Shown: piece by piece, positions 51,345-60,610 of the stretch | How positions within the stretch are numbered: position 1 is the stretch's first letter | Layout: the number at the start of each line of letters is the position of its first letter | Assembly (NCBI RefSeq): GCF_039832105.1 | Contig: NZ_JBDOHS010000005.1 | Span: 1-64,000 of the forward strand | Direction: 5' to 3' | DNA from: Dorea_A sp016295505 | GTDB lineage: Bacteria; Bacillota; Clostridia; Lachnospirales; Lachnospiraceae | DNA length: 64,000 nucleotides | Notes under the pieces: model-generated | The model's input: the letters and a program-made list of their open reading frames with translations, nothing else | Databases searched by the model: none | Told to the model about the DNA's origin: nothing | Translations under genes and position numbers: made by a program

Positions 51345-52703
51345 ATGCAACAAGAAAGAAGTAATTTTACCAACAAGCTCGGATTTGTTCTGGCCGCTGC
51401 CGGATCCGCTGTCGGACTTGGCAACATCTGGAGATTTCCATATCTTGCAGCAAAATATGGCGGAGGAACGTTTTTACTGATTTATCTGATTCTTGCAGTC
51501 ACATTTGGTTTCAGCCTTATGATTGCCGAGATTGCTATCGGACGCAAAACAGGACTCAGTGCCATCGGCGCTTTCCAGTCACTGGATAAGCGGTTCGGAT
51601 TTCTGGGAATTCTTGCATCCGCGGTCCCAATTATCATCTTCCCATATTATTCTGTTATCGGAGGATGGGTATTGAAGTATTTTGCAGTTTTTATCAGCGG
51701 CAACATGACTACATCTGCTGCAGATGACTATTTTCCGTCATTCATCAGTGGTGCCTTTGAACCGCTTGGATGGTTTGCACTATTCCTTGGAGCCACAGCC
51801 ATCATCGTATTATTCGGTGTTGAGAAGGGAATTGAAAAAGTAAGTAAGATCCTGATGCCGCTCCTGGTAGTCTTAACCTTATTTGTCGCAGTCTATGGTC
51901 TTACCATAGATGGTGCAATGGATGGACTTGCTTATTATCTGAAACCACATATGGCAGACGTTTCCGCCAAGACGATCCTTGCTGCTATGGGACAGCTGTT
52001 CTACTCCATGTCTCTTGCTATGGGTATTATGATTACATATGGTTCTTATATGAAGAAAGACAATAATCTTGAAAGTTCTGTCCGTCAGATCGAGATCTTT
52101 GATACCGGTGTTGCATTTCTTGCAGGTCTTATGATCATTCCTGCCGTATTTGCTTTTTCCGGTGGCGACCGCAGTCAGTTAAGTGCCGGTCCCGGTCTGA
52201 TGTTTATGACACTTCCGAAAGTATTTAACAGCATGAAGTTTGGCGGAGTCGTGGGAACATTGTTCTTCATTCTTGTATTTTTTGCCGCACTTACATCCGC
52301 AATCTCCCTGATGGAGACCATCGTTTCCATCTTTATGGACAAACTCCACTGGCAGCGCCGTGGAACCTGTATCTTTGTCTTTGTTCTTGCATTGATTATG
52401 GGTATTCCGTCTTCCCTCGGATTCGGTCCTCTGAGTTTCATCAGCTGGATGGGTATGTCCGTTCTGGATATTATGGACTTTGTAAGTAACAGTGTATTGA
52501 TGCCGATCGTTGCATTCTTCACCTGTATCTTTGTTGGATTCATCCTGAAGCCAAAGACAGTTGCAGACGAAGTAAAAGAAGGCGGTGCAAAATTCGGAGC
52601 AGAAAAGATGTTTACTGTTGTAATCAAATGGATTGCTCCGATCTTCCTGGTACTGATTCTTGCAAGCTCCATCGCAAGCGCACTTGGATTATTTACAATC
52701 TAA
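51345..52703 (+). CDS. sodium-dependent amino-acid transporter (NSS/SNF family)
   Basis: The NSS start FTNKLGFVLAAAGSAVGLGN and IWRFPYLAAKYGGGTFLLIY (sodium and substrate site around the unwound TM1) is followed by 10-11 further membrane segments; YSMSLAMGIMITYGSYM and ALTSAISLMETIVS mark TM6-8. Bacterial members carry hydrophobic amino acids such as leucine or tryptophan. A tryptophan role would fit the neighbourhood but is only a suggestion. No T-box precedes it. A GAGGAGG ribosome site stands before the ATG. Confidence 0.93.
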   Translation: MQQERSNFTNKLGFVLAAAGSAVGLGNIWRFPYLAAKYGGGTFLLIYLILAVTFGFSLMIAEIAIGRKTGLSAIGAFQSLDKRFGFLGILASAVPIIIFPYYSVIGGWVLKYFAVFISGNMTTSAADDYFPSFISGAFEPLGWFALFLGATAIIVLFGVEKGIEKVSKILMPLLVVLTLFVAVYGLTIDGAMDGLAYYLKPHMADVSAKTILAAMGQLFYSMSLAMGIMITYGSYMKKDNNLESSVRQIEIFDTGVAFLAGLMIIPAVFAFSGGDRSQLSAGPGLMFMTLPKVFNSMKFGGVVGTLFFILVFFAALTSAISLMETIVSIFMDKLHWQRRGTCIFVFVLALIMGIPSSLGFGPLSFISWMGMSVLDIMDFVSNSVLMPIVAFFTCIFVGFILKPKTVADEVKEGGAKFGAEKMFTVVIKWIAPIFLVLILASSIASALGLFTI

Positions 52704-52730
52704 AAATACAATAATTCATCTATCCCAAAA

Positions 52731-52780
52731 CAGGAACCGCTGCAAAATACAGACGTATATTTTGCAGCGGTTCCTGTTTT
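52731..52780. terminator. strong bidirectional terminator after the NSS gene
   Basis: A perfect 19-bp stem (52731-52749 with 52758-52776) is followed by TTTT, between convergent genes. Confidence 0.9.
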
Positions 52781-52782
52781 CT

Positions 52783-53451
52783 TTATTCTACGATCCAGCT
52801 TTTTACATCTTTTGCCAGTGCGTATTTCTCCAGATATTGTTTGCCGGATATCAGCGCCTTTTCCAGATCCTGATTCTCCGAAAAAGAATAGATAAGCGTA
52901 AGCACCTCTTTTGCATCCTCAGTTATCATTGCCCTCTCAGAATCACTGGTAGAGCTGCCGATCGCCCCCTTTTCATCCGCAAGAACCGGAAGATGATCGA
53001 TTTTAATTTCTTCTTTTCCGATTCCCTTATATGTCTCTCCTTCTTCCCCGATACGAAATACCAGCTCATCTCCGATATGCGCGATATCGTATGAACCTAC
53101 AGAAAATCCGGATTCAACAGAGATCAGATTATTCACATCTACAACTGTATTCACCTCATACAGTCCCTTTCCCTGACCGATCCTGCGGATCAACGCTTCC
53201 GAAGACACGCGATATCTGCTTGGATCTTTTCCAAACGCTTTATATGCTGCCCGTGATTCTTTAATGTTCGGTATCTCATTGACGCCGTAATCAAAGATCG
53301 CATCTTTCGTCCTTTTATATATCTCTTTCTTCAAATATTTCCACATCTCTTCATTCTTTTTTTCAACTGTAACCTTATATTGCAGGCATCCCACCCGCAC
53401 AGCCGGCCAGTGTTCTTTCATATTCCTGTCAATCACAAGCTTTTTTTCCAT
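52783..53451 (-). CDS. B3/B4 tRNA-binding-domain protein
   Basis: The protein matches stand-alone B3/B4 domains related to the editing region of phenylalanyl-tRNA synthetase beta: IPNIKESRAAYKAFGKDPSRYR, SSEALIRRIGQGKGLYEVNT, VVDVNNLISVESGFSVGSYD and GSSTSDSERAMITEDAKEVL. Stand-alone members may edit or bind mischarged tRNA; activity is unproven. ATG 53451 is chosen (GGAAGTGA upstream), leaving 19 open codons unused. Confidence 0.88.
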   Translation of the reverse strand: MEKKLVIDRNMKEHWPAVRVGCLQYKVTVEKKNEEMWKYLKKEIYKRTKDAIFDYGVNEIPNIKESRAAYKAFGKDPSRYRVSSEALIRRIGQGKGLYEVNTVVDVNNLISVESGFSVGSYDIAHIGDELVFRIGEEGETYKGIGKEEIKIDHLPVLADEKGAIGSSTSDSERAMITEDAKEVLTLIYSFSENQDLEKALISGKQYLEKYALAKDVKSWIVE

Positions 53452-53579
53452 ATTTATCACTTCCCTTAAATTTTCCTTCATTATATCGTTTCTTTTTTTC
53501 AGACACAACTTGTTTTTACAAAAAAGAAACTGTAATATAAAAGTAACTACTTTAAATGCTTTATAAAGGAGCTTACATC

Positions 53580-54449
53580 ATGGATTTACGTAAATGGAAA
53601 ATATTTCTCTCAGTTGTTGATCACGGAAATTTTACAAGAGCGGGTGAAGAACTCGGTTATACCCAGTCAGGTATCACACAGATGATGAAATCCGTAGAAC
53701 AGGAAGTCGGATTTCCTCTCTTCCATAAAGGACACCACGGGGTATCTCTCACTGCTGCAGGTGAAGAACTGCTTCCTGCCATCCGTAATCTTCTGTCGGC
53801 AGATGAGTGTCTGAATCAGGAGATATCCTTCTTAAAAGGCGCCAAAAAAGGAACTTTAAAAATCGGCACTTACGTAAGCTGCTCGATCCACTGGATCCCT
53901 GAGATTATACAGGAATTCCAGAAAGAATATCCTGAGATTCTCTTTGATATTATGGAAGGAGGAGAAGCCGAGCTGGCTGACTGGCTGGAGAATCATAAAG
54001 TAGATATAGGATTTACCAGCTACCACTTGAATAAAACCTATGAATTCATTCACGTGTTCAATGATCCCATGTATGCTGTTTTTCCAAAAGGTCATCCATT
54101 TTCCCAATATGACGTCATTCCCATCGAATGGTATCAGGATGTTCCTTTCGTTGTCTCCGACTACACATACGGCAACGATGTACGCCGGATCCTGAAAGAA
54201 GCAGATGTACGTCCGGACATAAAATATACAACCAGCAATGATTTCACCGTAATATCCATGGTAGAGCATAACCTTGGAATCACCATTCTTCCATCTCTTG
54301 TTCTTCGGGGACTGAGCGGCAACTTTGAAAAGCGTCCGCTTACGCCCGCCTGTCACCGGGATCTTGGAATGGCCGTTTCTTCTGTAAAAACGATGTCTCC
54401 GGCCATGAAGATATTTATCAAATACGCCAGAGAATATCTGCTGGATTAA
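53580..54449 (+). CDS. LysR-family transcriptional regulator
   Basis: MDLRKWKIFLSVVDHGNFTR and AGEELGYTQSGITQMMKSVEQEVG are the winged helix-turn-helix; the rest is a LysR substrate-binding domain (KKGTLKIGTYVSCSIHWIPE, VDIGFTSYHLN, HNLGITILPSLVLRGL). ATG 53580 follows AAAGGAG by eight bases. It is divergent from the B3/B4 gene, a likely target by position; the effector is unknown. Confidence 0.92.
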   Translation: MDLRKWKIFLSVVDHGNFTRAGEELGYTQSGITQMMKSVEQEVGFPLFHKGHHGVSLTAAGEELLPAIRNLLSADECLNQEISFLKGAKKGTLKIGTYVSCSIHWIPEIIQEFQKEYPEILFDIMEGGEAELADWLENHKVDIGFTSYHLNKTYEFIHVFNDPMYAVFPKGHPFSQYDVIPIEWYQDVPFVVSDYTYGNDVRRILKEADVRPDIKYTTSNDFTVISMVEHNLGITILPSLVLRGLSGNFEKRPLTPACHRDLGMAVSSVKTMSPAMKIFIKYAREYLLD

Positions 54450-54464
54450 TACAATATTACACAA

Positions 54465-54505
54465 AAAAGATGACAATCAGATTCCCACACTGACTGTCAT
54501 CTTTT
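54465..54505. terminator. bidirectional terminator between lysR and degV
   Basis: AAAAGATGACA pairs with TGTCATCTTTT (11 bp perfect) between convergent genes. Confidence 0.8.
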
Positions 54506-54566
54506 ACATATTCCATCCATTTGTGAAATGATGCTTTTTCATACTGCCATTACACTTTTAATGGTT

Positions 54567-55430
54567 TTATCTGTGATTGCCCATACATACAACTGCCAGA
54601 ATTCCCGGACCAGTGTGACCGCCGATTACCGTTCCGACATTATTGATGATGAACTTTTCTACTCCCATCTTTTCTCTCACCAGATCTGCAAGATACTCTG
54701 CATCTTCCAGACAGTCTCCATGAGGAATCATTACAATGTCATTCTCAACACCTTCTGAGGCTTCCATTGCCATATCTACAAGCCTGCCGATCGCCTTTTT
54801 CCTTCCTCTTTCCTTACGGATCACTTCAAGCTTTCCTTCGTTATCGAGATAGATGATTGGTTTGATCTTTACCATTGATCCCAGCACCGCAGAAGTCTTT
54901 GAGATTCTTCCGCCTTTCTGCAGATGATTCAGATCATCCACCATAAAGAAATGGCAGACTTTCAGTTTATGATCTTCCACCCACTGTGCAACCTCTTCCA
55001 TGGTCTTTCCCTCTTTTTGGAGCTCCAACGCTTTATAATCGATCATACCCTCTCCAAGGCTTGCACATAATGTATCAACTACCATAATTTTTCTCTCCGG
55101 ATACTTTTCCCGAAGTTCCTCCGCAGCAATTCGCATGCTGTTATATGTACCGCTCAGACCGGAAGAAAAAGCAAGATGCAGAACATCCTTTCCTTCCTTC
55201 AGAATCGGTTCCAGAATCTCCATCGCTGCTTCCGGATTCACCTGAGACGTAACTGACATCTCGCCGGCTCTTAACCTTCCGTAAAATTCTTTGGAAGACA
55301 TGTCAAACATGTCCCGGTATGTCTTTCCTTCCATCGTAAAACTCAATGGAATCACCGGAATGTGATTCTCCCGGATCCAATCTATCGGCAGGTCAGCCGT
55401 ACTGTTAATCGTAATCACATAATCATTCAT
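54567..55430 (-). CDS. DegV-family fatty-acid-binding protein
   Basis: The two-domain DegV fold: VITINSTADLPIDWIRE at the start, SQVNPEAAMEILEPILKEGK, LHLAFSSGLSGTYNS (lipid head-group Ser/Thr), DTLCASLGEGM and FFMVDDLNHLQKGGRIS, ending in NNVGTVIGGHTGPGILAV. DegV/FakB proteins bind a fatty acid for phosphorylation by FakA. No FakA gene is in the window. Confidence 0.93.
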   Translation of the reverse strand: MNDYVITINSTADLPIDWIRENHIPVIPLSFTMEGKTYRDMFDMSSKEFYGRLRAGEMSVTSQVNPEAAMEILEPILKEGKDVLHLAFSSGLSGTYNSMRIAAEELREKYPERKIMVVDTLCASLGEGMIDYKALELQKEGKTMEEVAQWVEDHKLKVCHFFMVDDLNHLQKGGRISKTSAVLGSMVKIKPIIYLDNEGKLEVIRKERGRKKAIGRLVDMAMEASEGVENDIVMIPHGDCLEDAEYLADLVREKMGVEKFIINNVGTVIGGHTGPGILAVVCMGNHR

Positions 55431-55469
55431 TCTCTTTTCCTCCTTGTGCCCTCTTATCTTATCATCTCA

Positions 55470-56825
55470 TTACATATTACGCAAAACCTTTTTCATTGTA
55501 ACTGCGAACAATATTCCTGTCGTGGTCACGGATATAAAATCCGCAATCGGTTCCGCAATATAGATTCCCAAAACTCCCATATATTTCGGAAGTATGATCG
55601 CAAGTGGTATCAACAGAAACACTTTCCGAAGCAGCGCGATGAATAAAGATACCTTTGCCTGGCCAAGAGCCAGAAATACAGTCTGACATGCCGACTGTAT
55701 TCCAAAAATGGAAATCACAAGAAAATATACAGGCATATAAGTACATGTCAATTCCACAAGTTTTTTATTATTCGTAAATATCATTGCATATACATGTGGC
55801 TTCAAAATAGCAATTCCTGCAAGAATCAGCGTACCCAAAAGACAGCTCAGAATCAGACGCCAGATGGTACCTTTCACTCTGTCTTTCTTTCCCGCACCAT
55901 AATTATAACTGATGATCGGCTGTACTCCCTGTGTAATCCCCTGAATCGGTATAATGATCAACTGCATGATACTCATCATAATCGACATCGTTCCTACGTA
56001 GAGATCCCCACCGTACTGCTGAAGCCCGGAATTCAATGTAATTGTCACGAAGCTTTCCGTACTCTGCATAATAAACGGAGAGATACCAAGTCCGGCAATA
56101 AGCTTCACCACATCTTTTTGCAATCGAAGATTCTGAACTTTCAGGCGCATAACACTCTTTTCCGACACAAGAAAACGGACCACCCAGACAGCGCTGACTG
56201 CCTGTGATATGATCGTTGCAAGCGCCGCTCCCTTTACTCCCATATCCATCACAAATATCAGCACCGGATCCAGGCAGATATTCACCACAGCGCCGATCAG
56301 GACAGACAGCATCGCAATCTTCGCCTCTCCCTGCCCGCTGATAAATGAATTCAGTCCGAGTGCAAACTGTACAAAAACCGTGCCAAGAAGGTAGATTCCG
56401 ATATAATCCCTTGCATATGTAATCGTCGTATCACTCGCACCAAATGCATATAAAATCGGCGTTTTAAAAACAGAAAATCCAATCGTCAGAATAATAGAAA
56501 ACAATATCAGCAGTCCGGCGGAATTTCCCAGAATCTCCTCCGCTTTATCCGGATGTTTTTTCCCAAGCTGTATAGAAGCAAGTGGAGCACCTCCCATCCC
56601 GGCAAAAGCACTGAATGCTGATATCATCAAAATAATAGGAAATGTAACGCCAACTCCTGTCAGCGCTACATCCCCGTATCCATGAATATGTCCAATGTAG
56701 ATCCTGTCCACAATATTATATAGCAGATTAATAAGCTGAGCCGCAACCGCCGGCATTGCAAGGGAAACCATCAGCTTTCCAAGAGGTGCAGTCCCAAGCC
56801 GTTCATCTTTGTTTCCTTTCATCAT
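55470..56825 (-). CDS. MATE-family multidrug efflux protein
   Basis: Twelve membrane segments in two halves; LMVSLAMPAVAAQLINLLYN at the start, GVGVTFPIILMISAFSAFAG, FISGQGEAKIAMLSVLIGAV and GVQPIISYNYGAGKKDRVKG are typical for MATE antiporters using sodium or protons. The substrate cannot be predicted. It precedes degV by 39 bases and may be cotranscribed with it. Confidence 0.92.
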   Translation of the reverse strand: MMKGNKDERLGTAPLGKLMVSLAMPAVAAQLINLLYNIVDRIYIGHIHGYGDVALTGVGVTFPIILMISAFSAFAGMGGAPLASIQLGKKHPDKAEEILGNSAGLLILFSIILTIGFSVFKTPILYAFGASDTTITYARDYIGIYLLGTVFVQFALGLNSFISGQGEAKIAMLSVLIGAVVNICLDPVLIFVMDMGVKGAALATIISQAVSAVWVVRFLVSEKSVMRLKVQNLRLQKDVVKLIAGLGISPFIMQSTESFVTITLNSGLQQYGGDLYVGTMSIMMSIMQLIIIPIQGITQGVQPIISYNYGAGKKDRVKGTIWRLILSCLLGTLILAGIAILKPHVYAMIFTNNKKLVELTCTYMPVYFLVISIFGIQSACQTVFLALGQAKVSLFIALLRKVFLLIPLAIILPKYMGVLGIYIAEPIADFISVTTTGILFAVTMKKVLRNM

Positions 56826-56922
56826 ATTACAATCCCTCTTTTACAAATTATTTCTCAACGTTGTATTTTAGCACACTGTTCCTATATTGTCCAACGCAAT
56901 ATAAACTTCTGCAGTTTCTGCA

Positions 56923-58308
56923 CTAATTTAACTTGACATTCAGATAACTTCTGCCAGACAGTGTTTTATTAAAACAAATGCTGCATATGATCAGAATACT
57001 TCCGGCAGCAAATCCAATCCAGTCAAACAGTGCCGTAAGTATCAGAAGCTCCAGACGCATGAATTTCAATGCATAGCCAAGTTCAAAATTCGGCTGTGTG
57101 TAATTGGCCACCGCCACAAATGCCATATAAAGCATAACTTCGCTGTTGAACCAGCCGGAAGCCACCGAAAATTCTCCCATTACCAGACCCGCAATGACAC
57201 TGAGCGGTGTACTTAACATACTTGGTGTATTCAGTGCTGCCAGTCGAAGGCCATCTATCGCAACTTCCAGAAGGAGAAGCTGCCAGATCAGAGGAATGTT
57301 GACCGTATCTTTTACCGCAACAAAAGCAAACACCTGTGGAAGCCAGTTCAGGTTCTGCATAAAAAGCAGAAATACCGGTGTCAGGAAGATTGTCATCAGA
57401 TTGATAAGTCCTCTGGAAACCTTAAGATACACGCTGGTCAGAGTCGGGAAATAATAATCATTTGCTTCTTCAATCATATCATAGATCGAAGTCGGCAATA
57501 TCATTGCGGACGGAGAATTATCCACCAGAATGACAACTTTTCCTTCCAGAAGACAGGCTGCAGCCGTATCCGGCCGTTCTGTAAACTTGAATTTGGGAAA
57601 CGGATTGTACCATTTCCGCTTAAAAAGGCACTCTGCCAGGCTCTGCTGATTCATCCTCAGATCATCCGTTTGAATTGCCTGAATCCGGTTGGATACATTT
57701 TTCAGAAGCTCCTGATCCACACGATCACTCATATAGCAGATTGCCACGTCTGTACGGGAGCTGTCTCCCACTTCTGTCATCTCCATCACAAGATGAGGAT
57801 CACGAATCCGCCTTCTCATCAGCGCTGTATTAAATACAATCGTCTCCACAAATCCATCTCTGGAACCACGAAGTGCCTTATCTTTATCCGGCTCCTCCAC
57901 GCTTCTAGCAGGATAAGTTCTGCAGTCAATCGCAATACACGCCTCATATCCGTCAATAAACACACATGTTACACCGGATAATACATTCTTCATCACCTGA
58001 TCAAAATTCCCCAGAACATCTACTTCAACATATGGAACGCATTCTCTTGAAAAACGCGTTGCATCCGGCGGCATATCTTCTTTGGTTACTTTCATCAATG
58101 AATCCATGATCTTGAGCATCGTCTCATCTTTTGTAAAACCATCAATAAAATAAAAAGAAGACATTCTGCCTCCAATCACAATGTCTCTCTGTATCATATC
58201 AAAACTGTCCTTCAACGGGAGCACCTGATTCATATATGCGGCGTTTTCCTCCCGTGAGGCAGCTATCTTCTTATTCAACTGTTCGCGTGTCCTGTGACCT
58301 TCCATCAT
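56923..58308 (-). CDS. GerA/SpoVAF-type spore germination protein
   Basis: A large cytoplasmic N-domain (about 1-290) with SFDMIQRDIVIGGRMSSFYF, VLSGVTCVFIDGYEACIAID, NTALMRRRIRDPHLVMEM and EGKVVILVDNSPSAMILPTS, then five or so membrane segments. This is the GerAA/SpoVAF organisation. No GerB or GerC partner and no spoVA genes are next to it, so it is an orphan; SpoVAF-like orphans assist germinant receptors. It implies that the organism forms spores. Confidence 0.92.
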   Translation of the reverse strand: MMEGHRTREQLNKKIAASREENAAYMNQVLPLKDSFDMIQRDIVIGGRMSSFYFIDGFTKDETMLKIMDSLMKVTKEDMPPDATRFSRECVPYVEVDVLGNFDQVMKNVLSGVTCVFIDGYEACIAIDCRTYPARSVEEPDKDKALRGSRDGFVETIVFNTALMRRRIRDPHLVMEMTEVGDSSRTDVAICYMSDRVDQELLKNVSNRIQAIQTDDLRMNQQSLAECLFKRKWYNPFPKFKFTERPDTAAACLLEGKVVILVDNSPSAMILPTSIYDMIEEANDYYFPTLTSVYLKVSRGLINLMTIFLTPVFLLFMQNLNWLPQVFAFVAVKDTVNIPLIWQLLLLEVAIDGLRLAALNTPSMLSTPLSVIAGLVMGEFSVASGWFNSEVMLYMAFVAVANYTQPNFELGYALKFMRLELLILTALFDWIGFAAGSILIICSICFNKTLSGRSYLNVKLN

Positions 58309-58384
58309 TCATCCCACCTTCTTCTTTTTCTGGGATATAGGATGTCCAGAATACTCATTATTATACATCTGTCTATATTATGAT

Positions 58385-58903
58385 TTACTTTCCTGTCGTA
58401 CTTCCAAATCCGCCATTCCTGATACCGGTCGCTTCATCATCCATCGTAATTCCATATTCCATGAAAATTCCCTGCATGAATCCTGTGCCGGCCTCAATTT
58501 CTATTGTCTTATCTTCATTGGTATCATTGGTAATCTTGGCAAATATGTGTCCCTCATTATCCGAATAATAATAATCGCTGTCAATGATTCCAACCGTATT
58601 ATTCAGCTGCAGGCGATATTTAAATCCGAGCCCGCTTCTCGGATAACACTGAAGCACCCAGTTTTCTTCCATCTTCACCCGTATTCCTGTAGGAATCTTC
58701 GCTGTCATTTTAGGAGCCAGAACGATCTTTACCGGTGCATAGAAATCATATCCTGCAGATCCTGACGTTGCTCTCATTGGAAGCCTGATACTCTGATAAA
58801 CTGCTTCTATCTCCTTTTCTTCCGCCTCTCCAAATGCATCAGTATACCCTTTTTTAAACTGATCATAACTGACTTTATAGAACTGTGCAATTCTTTTTGC
58901 CAT
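58385..58903 (-). CDS. dut: dUTP diphosphatase-family protein with N-terminal extension
   Basis: The dUTPase motifs appear in order: SAGYDFYAP (motif 1), PRSGLGFKY (2), NTVGIIDSDYYYSDNEG (3, with the Asp and Tyr), EAGTGFMQGIF (4) and a Gly-rich end NGGFGSTTGK (5). About 40 residues precede motif 1, longer than trimeric Dut, and motif 3 carries the extra YYYSDNE loop; both are usual in the clostridial variant. It hydrolyses dUTP to dUMP. ATG 58903 is preferred (AAAGGA upstream). Confidence 0.9.
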   Translation of the reverse strand: MAKRIAQFYKVSYDQFKKGYTDAFGEAEEKEIEAVYQSIRLPMRATSGSAGYDFYAPVKIVLAPKMTAKIPTGIRVKMEENWVLQCYPRSGLGFKYRLQLNNTVGIIDSDYYYSDNEGHIFAKITNDTNEDKTIEIEAGTGFMQGIFMEYGITMDDEATGIRNGGFGSTTGK

Positions 58904-58938
58904 CTTGCTGTTTCCTTTCTCCATACACACAGAGCCCG

Positions 58939-59712
58939 TTAATTGCCACACTCTATACTGATCTCATTGAACAGCTTAAGTACATCATCAACTACGATCT
59001 GTGCCTTTTCTTCTCCTTTTTTATCGAGTATTACTTCTCCCTGATGCATCATGACAAGACGATTTCCGTATTCAATCGCATACCGCAGATTATGAGTTAC
59101 CATGATCGTCGTAAGCTGCTTTTCTTTTACGATCCGATCTGTCAGCTCCATAATCAGCTCCGCAGTTTTGGGATCCAGGGCCGCTGTATGTTCATCAAGA
59201 ATCAAAAATTCAATCGGAGTCATCGTTGACATGAGAAGAGCCATCGCCTGGCGCTGACCTCCGGACAGAGATCCTACTTTTACATTCAGCTTATCCTCCA
59301 GTCCGAGATTCAGTTGTCTGAGCTGATCACGATAGTAATCGATCCTTGCTTTGTTTGTACCTCTTCCAAGCCCAAACGTCTTTCCTTTATTGTCAGCAAG
59401 AGACATATTTTCCAGAATCGTCATGGACGGACACGTTCCCATAGCCGGATTCTGGTATACCCGGCCAATTCTCGTATTTCTCTTATATTCTTTTTGTTTT
59501 GTAATATCTTCTCCGCCAATCAGTATCTGTCCCTGCTCTATCGGAATGCTTCCGCAGATGATATTGAGCATGGAAGTTTTTCCGGAACCGTTACTTCCGA
59601 CAACTGCCATAAAGTCTCCCTTTTCAATTGTCAGATTGAAGTCCTGAAACAGACACATCTCGTTGACAGTGCCCGGATTATAATACTTATGGATTCCTCT
59701 TAATTCAAGCAT
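58939..59712 (-). CDS. trpZ: tryptophan ABC importer, ATPase component
   Basis: A single ABC domain of 257 residues: Walker A VGSNGSGKTSML, Q-loop YQNPAMGTCPSM, signature LSGGQRQAMALL, Walker B LILDEHTAALDP, H-loop MVTHN. The order substrate-binding protein (ABC_sub_bind), permease, ATPase with a Trp T-box upstream is that of TrpXYZ. The start overlaps the permease stop by 8 bases. Note Walker B reads LDEHTAALDP, with His where Pro is usual; the catalytic Glu is kept. Confidence 0.88.
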   Translation of the reverse strand: MLELRGIHKYYNPGTVNEMCLFQDFNLTIEKGDFMAVVGSNGSGKTSMLNIICGSIPIEQGQILIGGEDITKQKEYKRNTRIGRVYQNPAMGTCPSMTILENMSLADNKGKTFGLGRGTNKARIDYYRDQLRQLNLGLEDKLNVKVGSLSGGQRQAMALLMSTMTPIEFLILDEHTAALDPKTAELIMELTDRIVKEKQLTTIMVTHNLRYAIEYGNRLVMMHQGEVILDKKGEEKAQIVVDDVLKLFNEISIECGN

Positions 59713-60586
59713 TCTTATTCACCTTCGTCTTTCTTTCCATGCTGATGATCAAAATGATCAGGAATAACACTGCAGTGATCAGCTTCATTGCCTGTGGTTC
59801 AAAGTTACGAAGCGCAATCGCCACACATGCCTTATAGATCACAGACCCGATCAAAACTGCAGATGTCGTTTTTAAGACAGAAAACTTTTTGAAAATGCTG
59901 GTTCCTATAATTACACTCGCCAGCCCGATTACCATAGCTCCGGTACCCATGGAGATTTCAAATACCCTCTCCTCCTGCGCAAATATACACCCGGCCAGAG
60001 ATACCAGTCCGTTTGCAATCGCAAGACCAAGGATCTTTACATTGCCCTGATCCTTTGCAAGGGATACAACCAGTGTATCATTATCTCCGACTGCTCTGAG
60101 AAGGTATCCTGACTTTGTCTGAAGATACAGATCAAGTAATACCTTACATATCATAGCAAGAATCAATATAATAATCAACGTAATATATGGAGACAATACC
60201 TCCGGTACGATCTGATCCAGCAGGTCATTATGAAAAATCGTTTTCTGTGAAAACAACGGAACATTCGACGTTCCTGCGATGTAGAGATTGATGGTCCATA
60301 ATGCCGTCATCATGATAATTCCTGATAACAGATCTCTGACTTTACATTTGATATGAATCAGTCCGGTACAGATTCCTGCCAGAACACCTGACAAGAATGC
60401 CAGAAGCAATGTCAGGTACGGGTTGATTCCACGCGTGATAAGGGCAGCTGTAATCGCTGCCCCCAGCGGGAAACTTCCATCGACTGTAAGATCCGGAAAA
60501 TCCAGAATCTTATATGTGATATATATACCAAGTGCAAGAATCCCATAGATCAGTCCCTGCTCTAATATGGATATGATAAAACTCAT
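59705..60586 (-). CDS. trpY: tryptophan ABC importer, permease component
   Basis: A branched-chain-type permease (BPD_transp_2) with 8-10 membrane segments: ILALGIYITYKILDFPDLTV, DGSFPLGAAITAALITRG, SGVLAGICTGLIHIKCKVRD, LLRAVGDNDTLVVSLAKDQG and LANGLVSLAGCIFAQ. It forms the membrane channel of TrpXYZ, using two copies per transporter. The gene follows trpX by 24 bases. Confidence 0.9.
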   Translation of the reverse strand: MSFIISILEQGLIYGILALGIYITYKILDFPDLTVDGSFPLGAAITAALITRGINPYLTLLLAFLSGVLAGICTGLIHIKCKVRDLLSGIIMMTALWTINLYIAGTSNVPLFSQKTIFHNDLLDQIVPEVLSPYITLIIILILAMICKVLLDLYLQTKSGYLLRAVGDNDTLVVSLAKDQGNVKILGLAIANGLVSLAGCIFAQEERVFEISMGTGAMVIGLASVIIGTSIFKKFSVLKTTSAVLIGSVIYKACVAIALRNFEPQAMKLITAVLFLIILIISMERKTKVNKNA

Positions 60587-60610
60587 GAGGCGCCTCCCAA
60601 AACATACTAT

